Source of the DNA: Amycolatopsis decaplanina DSM 44594
GTDB taxonomy: Bacteria; Actinomycetota; Actinomycetes; Mycobacteriales; Pseudonocardiaceae
Assembly: GCF_000342005.1 (NCBI RefSeq)
Contig: NZ_AOHO01000043.1
Location: 221,926 to 285,925 of the forward strand
Direction of reading: 5' to 3'
DNA length: 64,000 nucleotides
Every line of letters begins with the position of its first letter. Position 1 is the stretch's first letter. This document shows, piece by piece, positions 50,577 to 58,106 of the stretch. Under the pieces are notes generated by a model, which saw only the letters and a list, made by a program, of their open reading frames with translations, did not search any database and was not told the DNA's origin. The translations under genes and the position numbers were made by a program.

Positions 50577-51029
50577 TCAGGCGATCAGCCGGACGACCAT
50601 CTCCGCGACGCAAGCCGGTTTGGGTTCGCCGTCGATCTCGATCGTCCACCGGACGACGGCCTGCTTGCCACCGGCGATGTCGGTGACCTCGACCAGTTCG
50701 GCGCCCGCCCGGATCTTCGCGCCCACCTTGACCGGCTGAGGGAACCGGACCTTGTTCAACCCGTAGTTGATGCCCATCTTGAGCCCGTTGACCCGGTAGA
50801 GCTTCCCGACGAAGCCCGAAATGAGCGACAGCGTCAGGAAACCGTGGGCGATCGGCGCCCCGAACGGGCCTTCGGTGGCCTTCTCGACGTCGACGTGGAT
50901 CCACTGGTGATCGTCGGTGGCGTCGGCGAAGAGGTTCACCCGCTCCTGGGTGAGCGTGAGCCAATCGCTGTGGCCGAAGTGCTCGCCGACGGCGTTCTCG
51001 AACTCCTGCAGGGAGGCGAATTCGCGCAT
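50577..51029 (-). CDS. MaoC-like (R)-enoyl-CoA hydratase
   Basis: A 150-residue hot-dog-fold protein. The hydratase motif is present: FADATDDHQWIHVD (catalytic Asp and His) followed by GPFGAPIAHGFLTLSL. It starts 3 bp after the SDR stop, so the two genes are coupled. With the SDR it would hydrate and oxidise the enoyl-CoA made by the dehydrogenases of the same region. Confidence 0.95.
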   Translation of the reverse strand: MREFASLQEFENAVGEHFGHSDWLTLTQERVNLFADATDDHQWIHVDVEKATEGPFGAPIAHGFLTLSLISGFVGKLYRVNGLKMGINYGLNKVRFPQPVKVGAKIRAGAELVEVTDIAGGKQAVVRWTIEIDGEPKPACVAEMVVRLIA

Positions 51030-51032
51030 GGC

Positions 51033-51794
51033 TCAGTCCTTCGGTCCGCCGGCGACGTAGATGACCTGGCCGGAGATGAAGCCGGCGCCGTCGCTCACGA
51101 GGAACGACGCGAGGTTGGCGATGTCTTCGGGGGTGCCGACGCGCTGCACCGGGATCTGCGACGCGGCGGCCGCCTTGAAGTCCTCGAACGACATGCCGAT
51201 CCGCTCGGCGGTCGCCGCGGTCATGTCGGTGGCGATGAAGCCGGGGGCGATGGCGTTCGCGGTGACGTTGAACTTGCCCAGCTCGATCGCGAGGGTCTTG
51301 GTGAAACCCTGCATGCCCGCCTTGGCGGCGGAGTAGTTGACCTGGCCGCGGTTGCCCAGCGCCGAGGTGCTGGACAGGTTGACGATGCGGCCCCACTTCT
51401 CCTGCGTCTGGTACTTCTGCACCTCGCGGGTCATCAGGAACGAGCCCTTCAGGTGCACGCCCAGCACCGAGTCCCAGTCCTGTTCGGTCATCTTGAACAG
51501 CAGGTTGTCGCGGGTGATGCCGGCGTTGTTGATCAGCACGGTCGGCGCGCCGAGTTCCTCGGCCACCCGGGTCACCGCGGCTTCGACCTGCGCGGCGTCG
51601 TTGACGTCCAGTGCGACGCCGACGGCCTTGCCGCCCTCGGCGACGATCGCCTCGGCCCCCTGCTTGACGCCCGCCTCGTCGAGGTCCAGCAGGCCGACGG
51701 CGAACCCGTCGGAAGCGAGCCGCTTGGCCACGGCCGCCCCGATGCCGCGGCCGGCGCCGGTGACGATCGCTACACGGGAGGGGTGTTCGGTCAC
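51033..51794 (-). CDS. SDR family 3-oxoacyl reductase / 3-hydroxyacyl-CoA dehydrogenase (FabG-like)
   Basis: A 253-residue protein. The GTG at 51794 is chosen because GAGGAG precedes it and the Rossmann fold starts at once. TGAGRGIG (cofactor), NNAG, NLSST (Ser) and YSAAK (Tyr/Lys) make a complete classical SDR; the end AGGPKD is FabG-like. Coupled to the MaoC hydratase, it more likely oxidises a 3-hydroxyacyl-CoA in this catabolic setting than serves fatty acid synthesis. An inverted repeat sits upstream at 51843. Confidence 0.92.
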   Translation of the reverse strand: MTEHPSRVAIVTGAGRGIGAAVAKRLASDGFAVGLLDLDEAGVKQGAEAIVAEGGKAVGVALDVNDAAQVEAAVTRVAEELGAPTVLINNAGITRDNLLFKMTEQDWDSVLGVHLKGSFLMTREVQKYQTQEKWGRIVNLSSTSALGNRGQVNYSAAKAGMQGFTKTLAIELGKFNVTANAIAPGFIATDMTAATAERIGMSFEDFKAAAASQIPVQRVGTPEDIANLASFLVSDGAGFISGQVIYVAGGPKD

Positions 51795-51842
51795 GGGTGA
51801 CTCCTCGTCGTCGAGTGGAAGTGACGTCGAGTCTGCCGTACT

Positions 51843-51854
51843 AAGCGGTTGCTT
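51843..51854 (-). promoter_or_regulatory. Inverted repeat upstream of the SDR-MaoC operon
   Basis: AAGCGGTTGCTT, a 4-4-4 inverted repeat 49 bp before the SDR start, of the type bound by TetR regulators. A further 10-bp stem lies at 51878-51887 with 51903-51912 (CCCGCTTTCG and complement). The sequence differs from the TetR palindrome at 50518. Confidence 0.35.
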
Positions 51855-52016
51855 TGTAGGGCAAACCGGGGACGTGTCCCGCTTTCGGTGAACGCACCCG
51901 CGCGAAAGCGGGCGAGTGTGACCGTAATCACCCGTCGTGCGATGCCCGAACGAATACTTCGCACGACCTGATCGTCCCGATCCCTGCGTCACGCCCGCCC
52001 GTCCGAAAGCCTCGGC

Positions 52017-52382
52017 GTGGCCGTGCTCGGAGTGACCGGCGCGCAGTCCGCGCCGGCCGCACCCGGACAGCCGCCGAAGGAGAGCGCGGTGCCCGGCCCG
52101 CGCGCACCCTCACGCTCCTCATCGGAGACCTGATCACCGTGCAGGAGCGACCGGGCGACGTGCCCGCCCTCGCCGTGCGGCCGGGGCCGGGAGTTCCGGA
52201 TCGACCGGTTGCTCGCCGACGGATACGACGACAGCGCGCGATCGACCGGTGAGCGGCGGCAGGCCTTGGTCGTGGCAGCGCCTTTCGGCTCCCCGCGTTT
52301 CGTCGACTTGCGGTTGTCCGCGATGGACTCCGACGGGAATTCGGTGACACAGACGATCGTCAACGCTTATCGCCTGCGATAG
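52017..52382 (+). pseudogene. Remnant of a secreted S8 (subtilisin-like) peptidase gene
   Basis: Three frame segments together read as the two ends of an actinobacterial S8 peptidase. First is a secretion-signal-like start (VAVLGVTGAQSAPAAPG, from GTG 52017). Next, after a frame change near 52103, comes TLTLLIGDLITVQERPGDV, the start of the propeptide. After another frame change near 52190 comes EFRIDRLLADGYDDS, the propeptide end. This runs directly into FVDLRLSAMDSDGNSVTQT with a stop at 52380, the usual C-terminus of these proteins. The whole catalytic domain is missing. So: at least two frameshifts plus a large internal deletion. Assignment is from remembered family patterns and should be tested by search. 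Confidence 0.6.
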
Positions 52383-52414
52383 CGCGTTGGGTTCGCGCAC
52401 GTGCCGACTTCGGC

Positions 52415-52469
52415 TGTCGCGAAAGCCACTTTCGGGACATCAGATGTCCCGAAAGTGGCTTTCGCGACA
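52415..52469. repeat. 55-nt perfect palindrome
   Basis: 26-bp arms (52415-52440 and 52444-52469) and a 3-nt loop; the core is GCGAAAGCCACTTTCGGGAC. No second copy of this unit is in the window. It lies 32 bp after the peptidase remnant. Confidence 0.9.
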
Positions 52470-52570
52470 TCGTTTTCCCGTCAGACCTCAGCGGGCCGAT
52501 GTGGTCGTGAGTGGCGATTCGGTTTCTATTGAGGGGTAAGGCAAAGGCGGCAGGTTGCGAAAGCCTCTTT

Positions 52571-52624
52571 GTACGTGAATGCCCCTTCATTGCGCTAGGC
52601 GCAATGAAGGGGGCCTTCACGTAC
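52571..52624. repeat. 54-nt near-perfect palindrome
   Basis: Arms 52571-52595 and 52599-52624, 3-nt loop, one mismatch or bulge; the left arm contains CCCCTTCATTGCGC. It is unrelated in sequence to the palindromes on either side. Confidence 0.85.
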
Positions 52625-52656
52625 TTCAAGCGACCTGAGCAGCGGACCGTGGTGGG

Positions 52657-52702
52657 CTCGTGAGTGGTAAGGACGGTTAGAACCGTCCTTACCGCTCACG
52701 AG
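52657..52702. repeat. 46-nt palindrome, copy 3
   Basis: Same unit as 31786-31831 and 41202-41247, with AG instead of CT in the loop and one arm substitution (ACCGCTCAC for ACCACTCAC) that still pairs as G-U in RNA. Arms 52657-52678 and 52681-52702. Confidence 0.9.
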
Positions 52703-52969
52703 GCTCGCCGCCAGGGCATGCCACGTTTGCCCTTACCTCTTAGTATCCCCGTATCCGCAATGGATTGAAGCCTCTGGGCTGAACGGGTGTTCCCGAAGGC
52801 GGTTCGTGGCCAAGCGTGACAACCGGTGCCGGTCGTGCGCGGACGTGTTTTCGAGGCTCTGGTGACCTTTTAGTTCACCGAACGGCATCGGTACCGGCAC
52901 CGTCAAGGTTCTTTCAGACGCCCTTTGGTGAATGCGGGCGCGAAATCGGTCATTCCGCGCCCGCCGGGG

Positions 52970-54049
52970 TCAACCCGCCCGCTTGCCCAGTACCTCGGTG
53001 ATCAGCCTCGGCAGCTCGCCGCCATGCCACGAACTGGGGGAGAACCGCTCCTGCGCGATCCCTTCCCAAGGTTCACCGTCCAGTGAGATGCCTTCCTCAC
53101 GGGGAACGAGGGAACCGATCTCCTGTGCTGCGATGCCTTCGCCGGCGAGGGTCTTCTTGGCGAGTTCGACATCCTGTGGCCGCACGGCGACCACGAGCGT
53201 CCAGTCGCCCCAAGCCTGCGCGAGCTCGAACCGGCCGAGTCCCGACTGCGCGCAGACGTCGGCGGGCGCGTCGTCCAGCCGGATGTCCTTCGTGATCCGC
53301 GCGCCGAGGCCGTTGGCGCCGCAGAGCGTCCGCACGGTCGGGAAGAGACCGTCGGAGACGTCCATCGCGGCGCGCGCCAGCCCGGCCGTGGCGAGTGTCC
53401 TCCCCGCCACCACCTGTGCCATCGGACGGCAGGCGCGCTCGCGGATGTCCGCGACGAGAGGCTCGGGGAGCCGTGCCTGCTCTTCGACGAGCAACGCGTA
53501 CGCCCAGAGATAGCCGGGTGAACCGACCAACAGCAGGCGGTCGCCGGCTTCGGCGTTCGCGCGCCCGAGCCTTCCGCCGGGCACGCAGCGGCCGATAGCG
53601 GTCGCGGTGAGCTGCCGGACCGGGCCGTCCCGGAGATCGCCGCCGACGACCTTGGTCCCGTGGATCTCCGTGCAGTCGTCCACGCCGTCGAGAAGCCGCC
53701 GGAACTCGCCCGCCGTGGTCGTCTTCGGCAGGGTGTAGTTGACGACCAGGCCGAGCGGGGTGGCGCCGGCCGCAGCCAGATCGGACAGGTTGATCGTCGC
53801 CAGCAGCCACCCGGCGTGGTACGGATCCGTTTCACCCAGGATGGTGACCAGCGGCGTGGGGCAGCTGTCGGTGGTGGCGACCAGTTCGCCGCGAAGCCCT
53901 TCCGTGGTGTCGAGGACGGCGCAGTCGTCACCGAACCCGCGGACACCGCCGTAGCGCGGCCGGAGGATGTGCTCCAGGATCGCGTGCTCGCCGAGGTCGC
54001 CGAGGCGGACGTCGTCGCCGACGGGCGAGATTTCAGTTACGCCCGACAT
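52970..54049 (-). CDS. ThiL-like (thiamine-phosphate kinase / AIR synthase fold) protein
   Basis: A 359-residue protein from ATG 54049. The start lies inside the end of the dCTP-deaminase-like gene (17-bp overlap). The N-terminal half has the ThiL pattern: a metal-binding RGFGDDCAVLD, ATTDSCP, AGWLLATINLSDLAAAGATP, and VVGGDL; later AAMDVSDGLFPTV. ThiL uses ATP to phosphorylate thiamine monophosphate. No other thiamine gene is near, and the operon partners are not thiamine enzymes, so the real substrate may be another phosphate or carboxylate. It is last in the four-gene operon. Confidence 0.85.
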   Translation of the reverse strand: MSGVTEISPVGDDVRLGDLGEHAILEHILRPRYGGVRGFGDDCAVLDTTEGLRGELVATTDSCPTPLVTILGETDPYHAGWLLATINLSDLAAAGATPLGLVVNYTLPKTTTAGEFRRLLDGVDDCTEIHGTKVVGGDLRDGPVRQLTATAIGRCVPGGRLGRANAEAGDRLLLVGSPGYLWAYALLVEEQARLPEPLVADIRERACRPMAQVVAGRTLATAGLARAAMDVSDGLFPTVRTLCGANGLGARITKDIRLDDAPADVCAQSGLGRFELAQAWGDWTLVVAVRPQDVELAKKTLAGEGIAAQEIGSLVPREEGISLDGEPWEGIAQERFSPSSWHGGELPRLITEVLGKRAG

Positions 54050-54629
54050 GATCCGCCAATCGGGACGGGGCCACGTTGTGGTCGCTGGAGTAGTTGTACG
54101 GCAGCGTGCCGTAGGGCTGGTCACTGCCCGTGGAGGCGAACAGCATCAGGTTGCAGATCCGCGTTCCGGGGTGCAGGAGCACCGGATGCCGCAGGTGGTT
54201 CACGATCTCCAGGGTCAGCACGGCGCCTGTCTCGTTGCCGAAGCCGGGGCTGACCTGACCGCACAGGACGACGCCGATGCCGAGCCGCGCGTAGTCGCTC
54301 GTGCCGTCGACGAGCCCGGCGAGCTTCTCCGAAAGCCCGATCTTCTCCAGCGTCGGCGCGAGAACGACTTCGCCGGGTTCGACGCAGAGCCTTCCTTCGG
54401 CGTCGAGTTCCTTCGGCCGGAGTTCCGGATACGTGCTCCGGTCGGCGATGTCGACGGTCCCGGTCGACTCCAGCGCGAACGCTTCGTGCCCGAGCCGCAG
54501 GCTGATCGCGGCGGGGCGGACGAGGCCGGCCTCGAACGGGGTGATCGTGAGTTCCCCGTTGCGGTGCGCACGTTTGATGGCCCTGTCGGTCAGGATGCCG
54601 CGGCGTAGTGCGGGCCAGGTCAGCGACAT
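54033..54629 (-). CDS. dCTP deaminase-like (dUTPase superfamily) protein
   Basis: A 198-residue protein, ATG 54629, overlapping the cupin gene by 10 bp. Compared with bacterial Dcd: GTSDYARLGIGV matches the GRSSLARLGL active-site segment (Ser and Arg kept), VSPGFGNETGAVLTLEIVN matches the DPGF...TLEF segment with the catalytic Glu, and LHPGTRICNLMLF and a late QPYG match the end. The N-terminal SIDVRLG motif is AISLRLG, with Asp changed to Ser. It likely deaminates or hydrolyses a pyrimidine nucleotide or analogue. The operon context means a role in normal dTTP supply is not certain. Confidence 0.82.
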   Translation of the reverse strand: MSLTWPALRRGILTDRAIKRAHRNGELTITPFEAGLVRPAAISLRLGHEAFALESTGTVDIADRSTYPELRPKELDAEGRLCVEPGEVVLAPTLEKIGLSEKLAGLVDGTSDYARLGIGVVLCGQVSPGFGNETGAVLTLEIVNHLRHPVLLHPGTRICNLMLFASTGSDQPYGTLPYNYSSDHNVAPSRLADHVGRN

Positions 54630-55372
54630 GACGCCACCGCGTTCGCGACGGCGCCGACCAGGACGCGGAAATCGGTCTCGGTCAGTTCGCCGTTGGGCTG
54701 ATCATCGGTCTGGCCGGGCTCGCAGTAGACGACCGTGGTGCTGGTGCGATGCGGACCCTGGATCACCACCGTCGCGGTCAATCCCGCTTCGATGGGCCGG
54801 ACGGTGTGCACGATGCCGGTGTCGCACGAGTAGACCTCGCCGAGCCGGACGTGCGGGGTCTTCTCCACCGCGAGCCGGGCTTGGCCGTCCGCGAGCAACG
54901 CGGCCGGATTCGCCGGATCGGCGCCGTAGCGGTACCGGTCGTACGGCTTTCCGCCTTCCGTCGTTTCGCGGAACTCGACCATGTGCAGGCCTTCGCCGGC
55001 GACGATGGTCGAGGCGAATTCCCATCGATGGCTGTGCGGATTGGATTCGCCGCGGGACGGTTCCGAGGATTCCGGCCAGACGTGGAGCCGGATCCGGAGA
55101 TCGGCCGAGGCGTGGAGCACCATTTTGGCGAATCCGTTGGGATGCCAGTAGGAACGCTTCGCCGCGGAGCGGACGGCTTCTTCGTCGCCGAGGATGTCTT
55201 CGAGCCACGAAAGGAAAGTGCCGGGGGTTTCCTGGACCCGGTGCGCGACCGTGCGCAACCAGGGCAGGTCCGCGTTTCCGTGGCCGGGGCGGGTGCGGGT
55301 GACGTCACGGAGGAACGCGTGCGTGCCTGCTGGAGTGACGGTGAGGGGCGATGGCGGGGTGTCGATCATCAT
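54620..55372 (-). CDS. Cupin-fold protein of unknown function
   Basis: A 250-residue protein from ATG 55372, overlapping the regulator stop (ATGA). The middle holds a cupin-like metal motif: LRIRLHVWP then NPHSHRWEFASTIVAGEGLHMVEF (His, His, Glu) and a later His in GIVHTVRPIE, consistent with a single beta-barrel domain. The N-terminal about 90 residues (FLSWLEDILGDEEAVRSAAK, SYWHPNGFAKMVLH) look helical. I do not know the substrate; a dioxygenase, isomerase or binding role are all possible. It is the second gene of the four-gene operon. Confidence 0.75.
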   Translation of the reverse strand: MMIDTPPSPLTVTPAGTHAFLRDVTRTRPGHGNADLPWLRTVAHRVQETPGTFLSWLEDILGDEEAVRSAAKRSYWHPNGFAKMVLHASADLRIRLHVWPESSEPSRGESNPHSHRWEFASTIVAGEGLHMVEFRETTEGGKPYDRYRYGADPANPAALLADGQARLAVEKTPHVRLGEVYSCDTGIVHTVRPIEAGLTATVVIQGPHRTSTTVVYCEPGQTDDQPNGELTETDFRVLVGAVANAVASCR

Positions 55373-56661
55373 CCGGTCGTACCTGGAGTTCCTGGAGGGC
55401 TGAGCGGAGGCGCCGCGGCGGCGAGTGCGGCCGCGCGGAGCGCGGTGACGGCGTCCAATGTCTGCCAGATGGGTAGGTCGCCGCTTCCCCAGGCCCACAG
55501 TCCCTGATCGGCGTCGTAGCGCTCCCAAAGGGTTCCGAGCGCCCGGTTGAGCCGGGGGAGTGGCAGGAAGGGGGCGGTGGCGAGTGCTTGGACGACCCAG
55601 GCTGCGGTGAAGTGCCGGATGATGATCCGGGTCGTTCCTTCCCCGTCGGGGCGAGGCCTTTCGAGATCCTCGGCCACGCCATCGTCCGAATGCGACCGGT
55701 CGATGAGCCATTGTGTGGCTTCGTCGGCCGCCTCACGGACGTCGTTGCGATCTTCACGGCTGCGCAGGACGTCCCGCAGGGCGACGACCGACCGCGCGGT
55801 GTGCACCACCGAAGCCTCCGGGGCGACGAGCCCGGCCTCGTTCTTCTCCGGCCACAGGTGCGAGCCGTCGAAGTCGAGCCGGGCCGCCAGGAGGGCGTCG
55901 ATCAGCCGGTCGGTCAGCGGGGCGTCCGGCCGCAGCCGGACCGCCGTGTGCAACACGGCGGACAACAGGTACGGGCGGGTCCTGCTGTACGGGTCGAGCG
56001 ACCCTTCGAGCCGGTCCAGCCCTTCGTCGGCGGACATGGTGCTGGTGCGGAAAAGGGCGTCCACCACCGACGCGGTGGTCTCCGGCCGCTTGCCACCCGC
56101 GCGGCCCCGCCAGCCGTGCTCCGACTGCAGCCGGTAGAGATCTTCGGCGAGCGTATGTAGGTCGATGTAGGGACTGCCTACCACCAGCATGGTGTTGATC
56201 CCATACGCGGTGCTGAGCGCCTTCGGCCCGGTGCTCTTCTGCAGGTTGTGCCGCCAGCCCAGCGGTTTTCCGTTCTCGTCGCGGATCAAGTGCTCGGCGA
56301 GTCTGGCCCCGACGGTGTGGAAGACCTGCAGCAGCGACCGTGAAGTGTCGACGACGGCTGCGTCGCCGAGGACCGGCGGGGTGCGTTCCTGGGGTGAACG
56401 GGCCCTCTCCACCAGTGTGAACAGCGCGTTCGCGGCGCGGAAGTGGTCGTCGAGCTGGCGGGCGTTGTGTGCCGACGGCAGATATTTGCCGGTCTCCCAC
56501 TGGGTCAGGTTCGCCCTGGTCACCCCGATGATCCGGGCGGTCTCCGCCTGCGTTTCGCCCGCGGCCTTGCGCAGCCGCCGCAGCTCACGTCCGACACCCG
56601 ACGCGGTAACGGTTTCCGCATCGGGGCTTACCGGCTGCCGCCCGGCCGATGTAGGCTTCAT
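55369..56661 (-). CDS. XRE-family regulator with a long alpha/alpha-toroid-like sensor domain
   Basis: A 430-residue protein from ATG 56661. Residues about 23-75 are a Cro/CI helix-turn-helix (GRELRRLRKAAGETQAETA and IIGVTRANLTQWETGKYLPS). The remaining about 350 residues repeat helical hairpins with features of prenyltransferase/terpene-cyclase toroids (SEHGWRGRAGGKRPETTASV and GLWAWGSGDLPIWQTLDAV), so it may bind a small hydrophobic or nucleotide ligand. First gene of the operon; several GTAGGC/CCTAC half-sites lie over and before its start, suggesting self-control. Confidence 0.82.
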   Translation of the reverse strand: MKPTSAGRQPVSPDAETVTASGVGRELRRLRKAAGETQAETARIIGVTRANLTQWETGKYLPSAHNARQLDDHFRAANALFTLVERARSPQERTPPVLGDAAVVDTSRSLLQVFHTVGARLAEHLIRDENGKPLGWRHNLQKSTGPKALSTAYGINTMLVVGSPYIDLHTLAEDLYRLQSEHGWRGRAGGKRPETTASVVDALFRTSTMSADEGLDRLEGSLDPYSRTRPYLLSAVLHTAVRLRPDAPLTDRLIDALLAARLDFDGSHLWPEKNEAGLVAPEASVVHTARSVVALRDVLRSREDRNDVREAADEATQWLIDRSHSDDGVAEDLERPRPDGEGTTRIIIRHFTAAWVVQALATAPFLPLPRLNRALGTLWERYDADQGLWAWGSGDLPIWQTLDAVTALRAAALAAAAPPLSPPGTPGTTG

Positions 56662-56699
56662 GTAGGCACTAGACACAGGCTTACCTACCTCTAGTAGGC
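56651..56699 (-). promoter_or_regulatory. Repeated GTAGGC half-sites over the start of the four-gene operon
   Basis: GTAGGC at 56651-56656, 56662-56667 (11 bp apart) and 56694-56699. The last forms a palindrome CCTAC-N5-GTAGG at 56684-56698. They flank the start codon at 56661, a good place for autorepression by the XRE protein. The 362-bp gap up to 57023 shows no other convincing gene. Confidence 0.5.
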
Positions 56700-57023
56700 A
56701 AACTAGGGCGGTGACTGAACGTGCACACAACGGCGAGGGTACAGCAAGCGAATGGGACCGCGCTGCCGCGTCGGCCAACGTCGTGTCACAACGTGCGAGT
56801 AGCCGTGTCGAACCCTGTTCTGCCTGGTCCTGGGTGCGAGACCCCTCCGGCGGGCAGGACCGGCCCGGCCCGGGCTCGACCGGAGAGCGGATGCTGTCAG
56901 CCATCTGAACGTGACGCTGCGCATCCGACCTGGTCGGAGTCGTCTGCGGGCCACACGAATGCCGGAGTAGGCGTCGTGTGTGCCGACCCGAGTCCGCGCT
57001 TCGCAGTATCGGGGGTGAACCTC

Positions 57024-57356
57024 ATGTACAACCAAGAGAACCACACGGCAGCGCCCCGATCTTGGTTCGATCGACTTCTCGAACGCTTTCACGAATGGCT
57101 CCTCGCGACCGACGAGGACGCCAGGGCGGCTGCTCGCGGCTGGCAGGTGACCCGGGTGCCGAACAGCAGGCGCCGTGTCTACCGCGATCCCCGCTGGGAC
57201 ACCGTGCACGCGTGCGAACCGTGCGGGGGCACGGGGTGGTGGCCCTACGAGGACGCCGTTTGCCCGGACTGCGCCGGTGCCGGTGTCGTCCGCTCCATTC
57301 CCGCGGCGGCCGTGGCCGCCGAGCAGACCGCCGGACGGACAGGAGGAAGGTCATGA
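57024..57356 (+). CDS. Small protein with a DnaJ-type zinc finger
   Basis: A 110-residue protein, ATG 57024. The C-terminal half has two CxxCxGxG units (CEPCGGTGW and CPDCAGAG, seven residues apart), enough for one zinc site. The N-terminal half is helical and basic (WFDRLLERFHEWLLA, NSRRRVYRDPRWD). No J domain is seen. Its stop overlaps the next start (ATGA). Pairs of such small zinc proteins and a transfer-type membrane protein occur in actinomycete integrative elements, which is the best context clue; function is unknown. Confidence 0.72.
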   Translation: MYNQENHTAAPRSWFDRLLERFHEWLLATDEDARAAARGWQVTRVPNSRRRVYRDPRWDTVHACEPCGGTGWWPYEDAVCPDCAGAGVVRSIPAAAVAAEQTAGRTGGRS

Positions 57357-58009
57357 GCCGTTGGCAGGAACCTCAGGAGATCGCCGAGCTGGCCAGGGAG
57401 ATCACGGTGGTCAGGAGGCCCAACCCGGTCGCCGCCCTCTATCACTGGCGGTACGAGATCGGCGCGCTTCTCCTCCTCCCGTATGCGCTGTTCTCCCTTT
57501 TCCAGGCGGTCGGCCCGATCTGGGGCGCGGTCGTGCTGTTCGGTGTCACGAACTGGCTGTTCTACCGGCGCTCGACGCGGCGATTCCTCCGCGACAGGCT
57601 CCGCTCGGTCGTCGTGCAGCACCGGTTGCGGACCGGGTTCGCCCGTGCCCGGGTGTGCACCCTCGACGGCAAGCTGCCGGTGATCCTGTGGACCAAGCCG
57701 CGAGGTGACGAGATCGAGGTCACCGTGTTCTGCCCGGCGGGGGTCGGCTACGAGCGCATCGAGGAACGGCGGGCGCTGCTGGCCGCCGCGTGCTTCGCCA
57801 CCGACGTCCATGTGTACCGCCACCACAAGCGTGCCAACGTGGTGCACCTTTCGGTCTGCACCGCGCGGTTGCGCAAAAACGCGGACGAGGACGATGCCGG
57901 GCTCACGCCCGGTCTGCCGCCCGCGCGACGATATGCCGGGCAAGCGGGCGGTGCCGCCATTCCCCTGCCGGGACGCGTCGCAGGAATTCCTCGCGCGGCG
58001 CGGCGATGA
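57353..58009 (+). CDS. Membrane protein resembling the N-terminal part of FtsK/TraB-type transfer proteins
   Basis: A 218-residue protein, ATG 57353 behind AGGAGGAAGG. Two membrane segments near residues 36-70 (IGALLLLPYALFSLFQAV, GAVVLFGVTNWLFY) are followed by a soluble part (LRSVVVQHRLRTGFARARV, KLPVILWTKPRGDE, LLAAACFATDVHVYRHHKRA). This pattern is what I recall at the start of FtsK/SpoIIIE-like translocases of actinomycete integrative elements, but the ATPase domain is missing. The last about 35 codons have weaker GC3 bias and overlap an opposite-strand frame, so the natural end may have been lost. Confidence 0.62.
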   Translation: MSRWQEPQEIAELAREITVVRRPNPVAALYHWRYEIGALLLLPYALFSLFQAVGPIWGAVVLFGVTNWLFYRRSTRRFLRDRLRSVVVQHRLRTGFARARVCTLDGKLPVILWTKPRGDEIEVTVFCPAGVGYERIEERRALLAAACFATDVHVYRHHKRANVVHLSVCTARLRKNADEDDAGLTPGLPPARRYAGQAGGAAIPLPGRVAGIPRAARR

Positions 58010-58106
58010 AGAACGTGTCCGCACGGCTCCTTGCGTAGCAGGCCTCGTGTCCGTCGGAGGGTTCGCCCCAGCGACGGGCGACGTGGGCTAGGAGTTCGGC
58101 GGTCAG
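57903..58106 (-). CDS. Possible small gene or gene fragment on the opposite strand
   Basis: The frame reads LTAELLAHVARRWGEPSDG, then HEACYARSRADTFFIAAP and REEFLRRVPAGEWRHRPLA to a TGA at 57903. Its GC3 looks higher than that of the + strand frame it overlaps. No ATG or GTG opens it; the first candidate is a CTG next to the stop of the upstream membrane protein gene. It may be a small coupled gene or the broken end of one. No function is recognised. Confidence 0.3.
   Translation of the reverse strand: MTAELLAHVARRWGEPSDGHEACYARSRADTFFIAAPREEFLRRVPAGEWRHRPLARHIVARAADRA

Larger units (their letters stand above)
52383..52969. other. Intergenic region with three unrelated palindromes, no gene seen
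   Basis: No reading frame here has convincing codon bias or a family match. The stretch holds the palindromes at 52415-52469, 52571-52624 and 52657-52702, then about 270 bp of lower-GC sequence leading to the 3' end of the ThiL-like gene. Confidence 0.6.

Noticed and set aside
51989..52363. Minus-strand 124-codon frame in the decayed spacer
   Set aside because: The plus strand shows recognisable peptidase segments in three frames; the minus frame is its shadow.
52360..52629. Minus-strand frame of 89 codons across palindromes
   Set aside because: It runs through two palindromes and has no coding-like bias.
52415..52702. CRISPR array
   Set aside because: The three palindromes differ in sequence and are not regularly spaced direct repeats; no cas gene is near.
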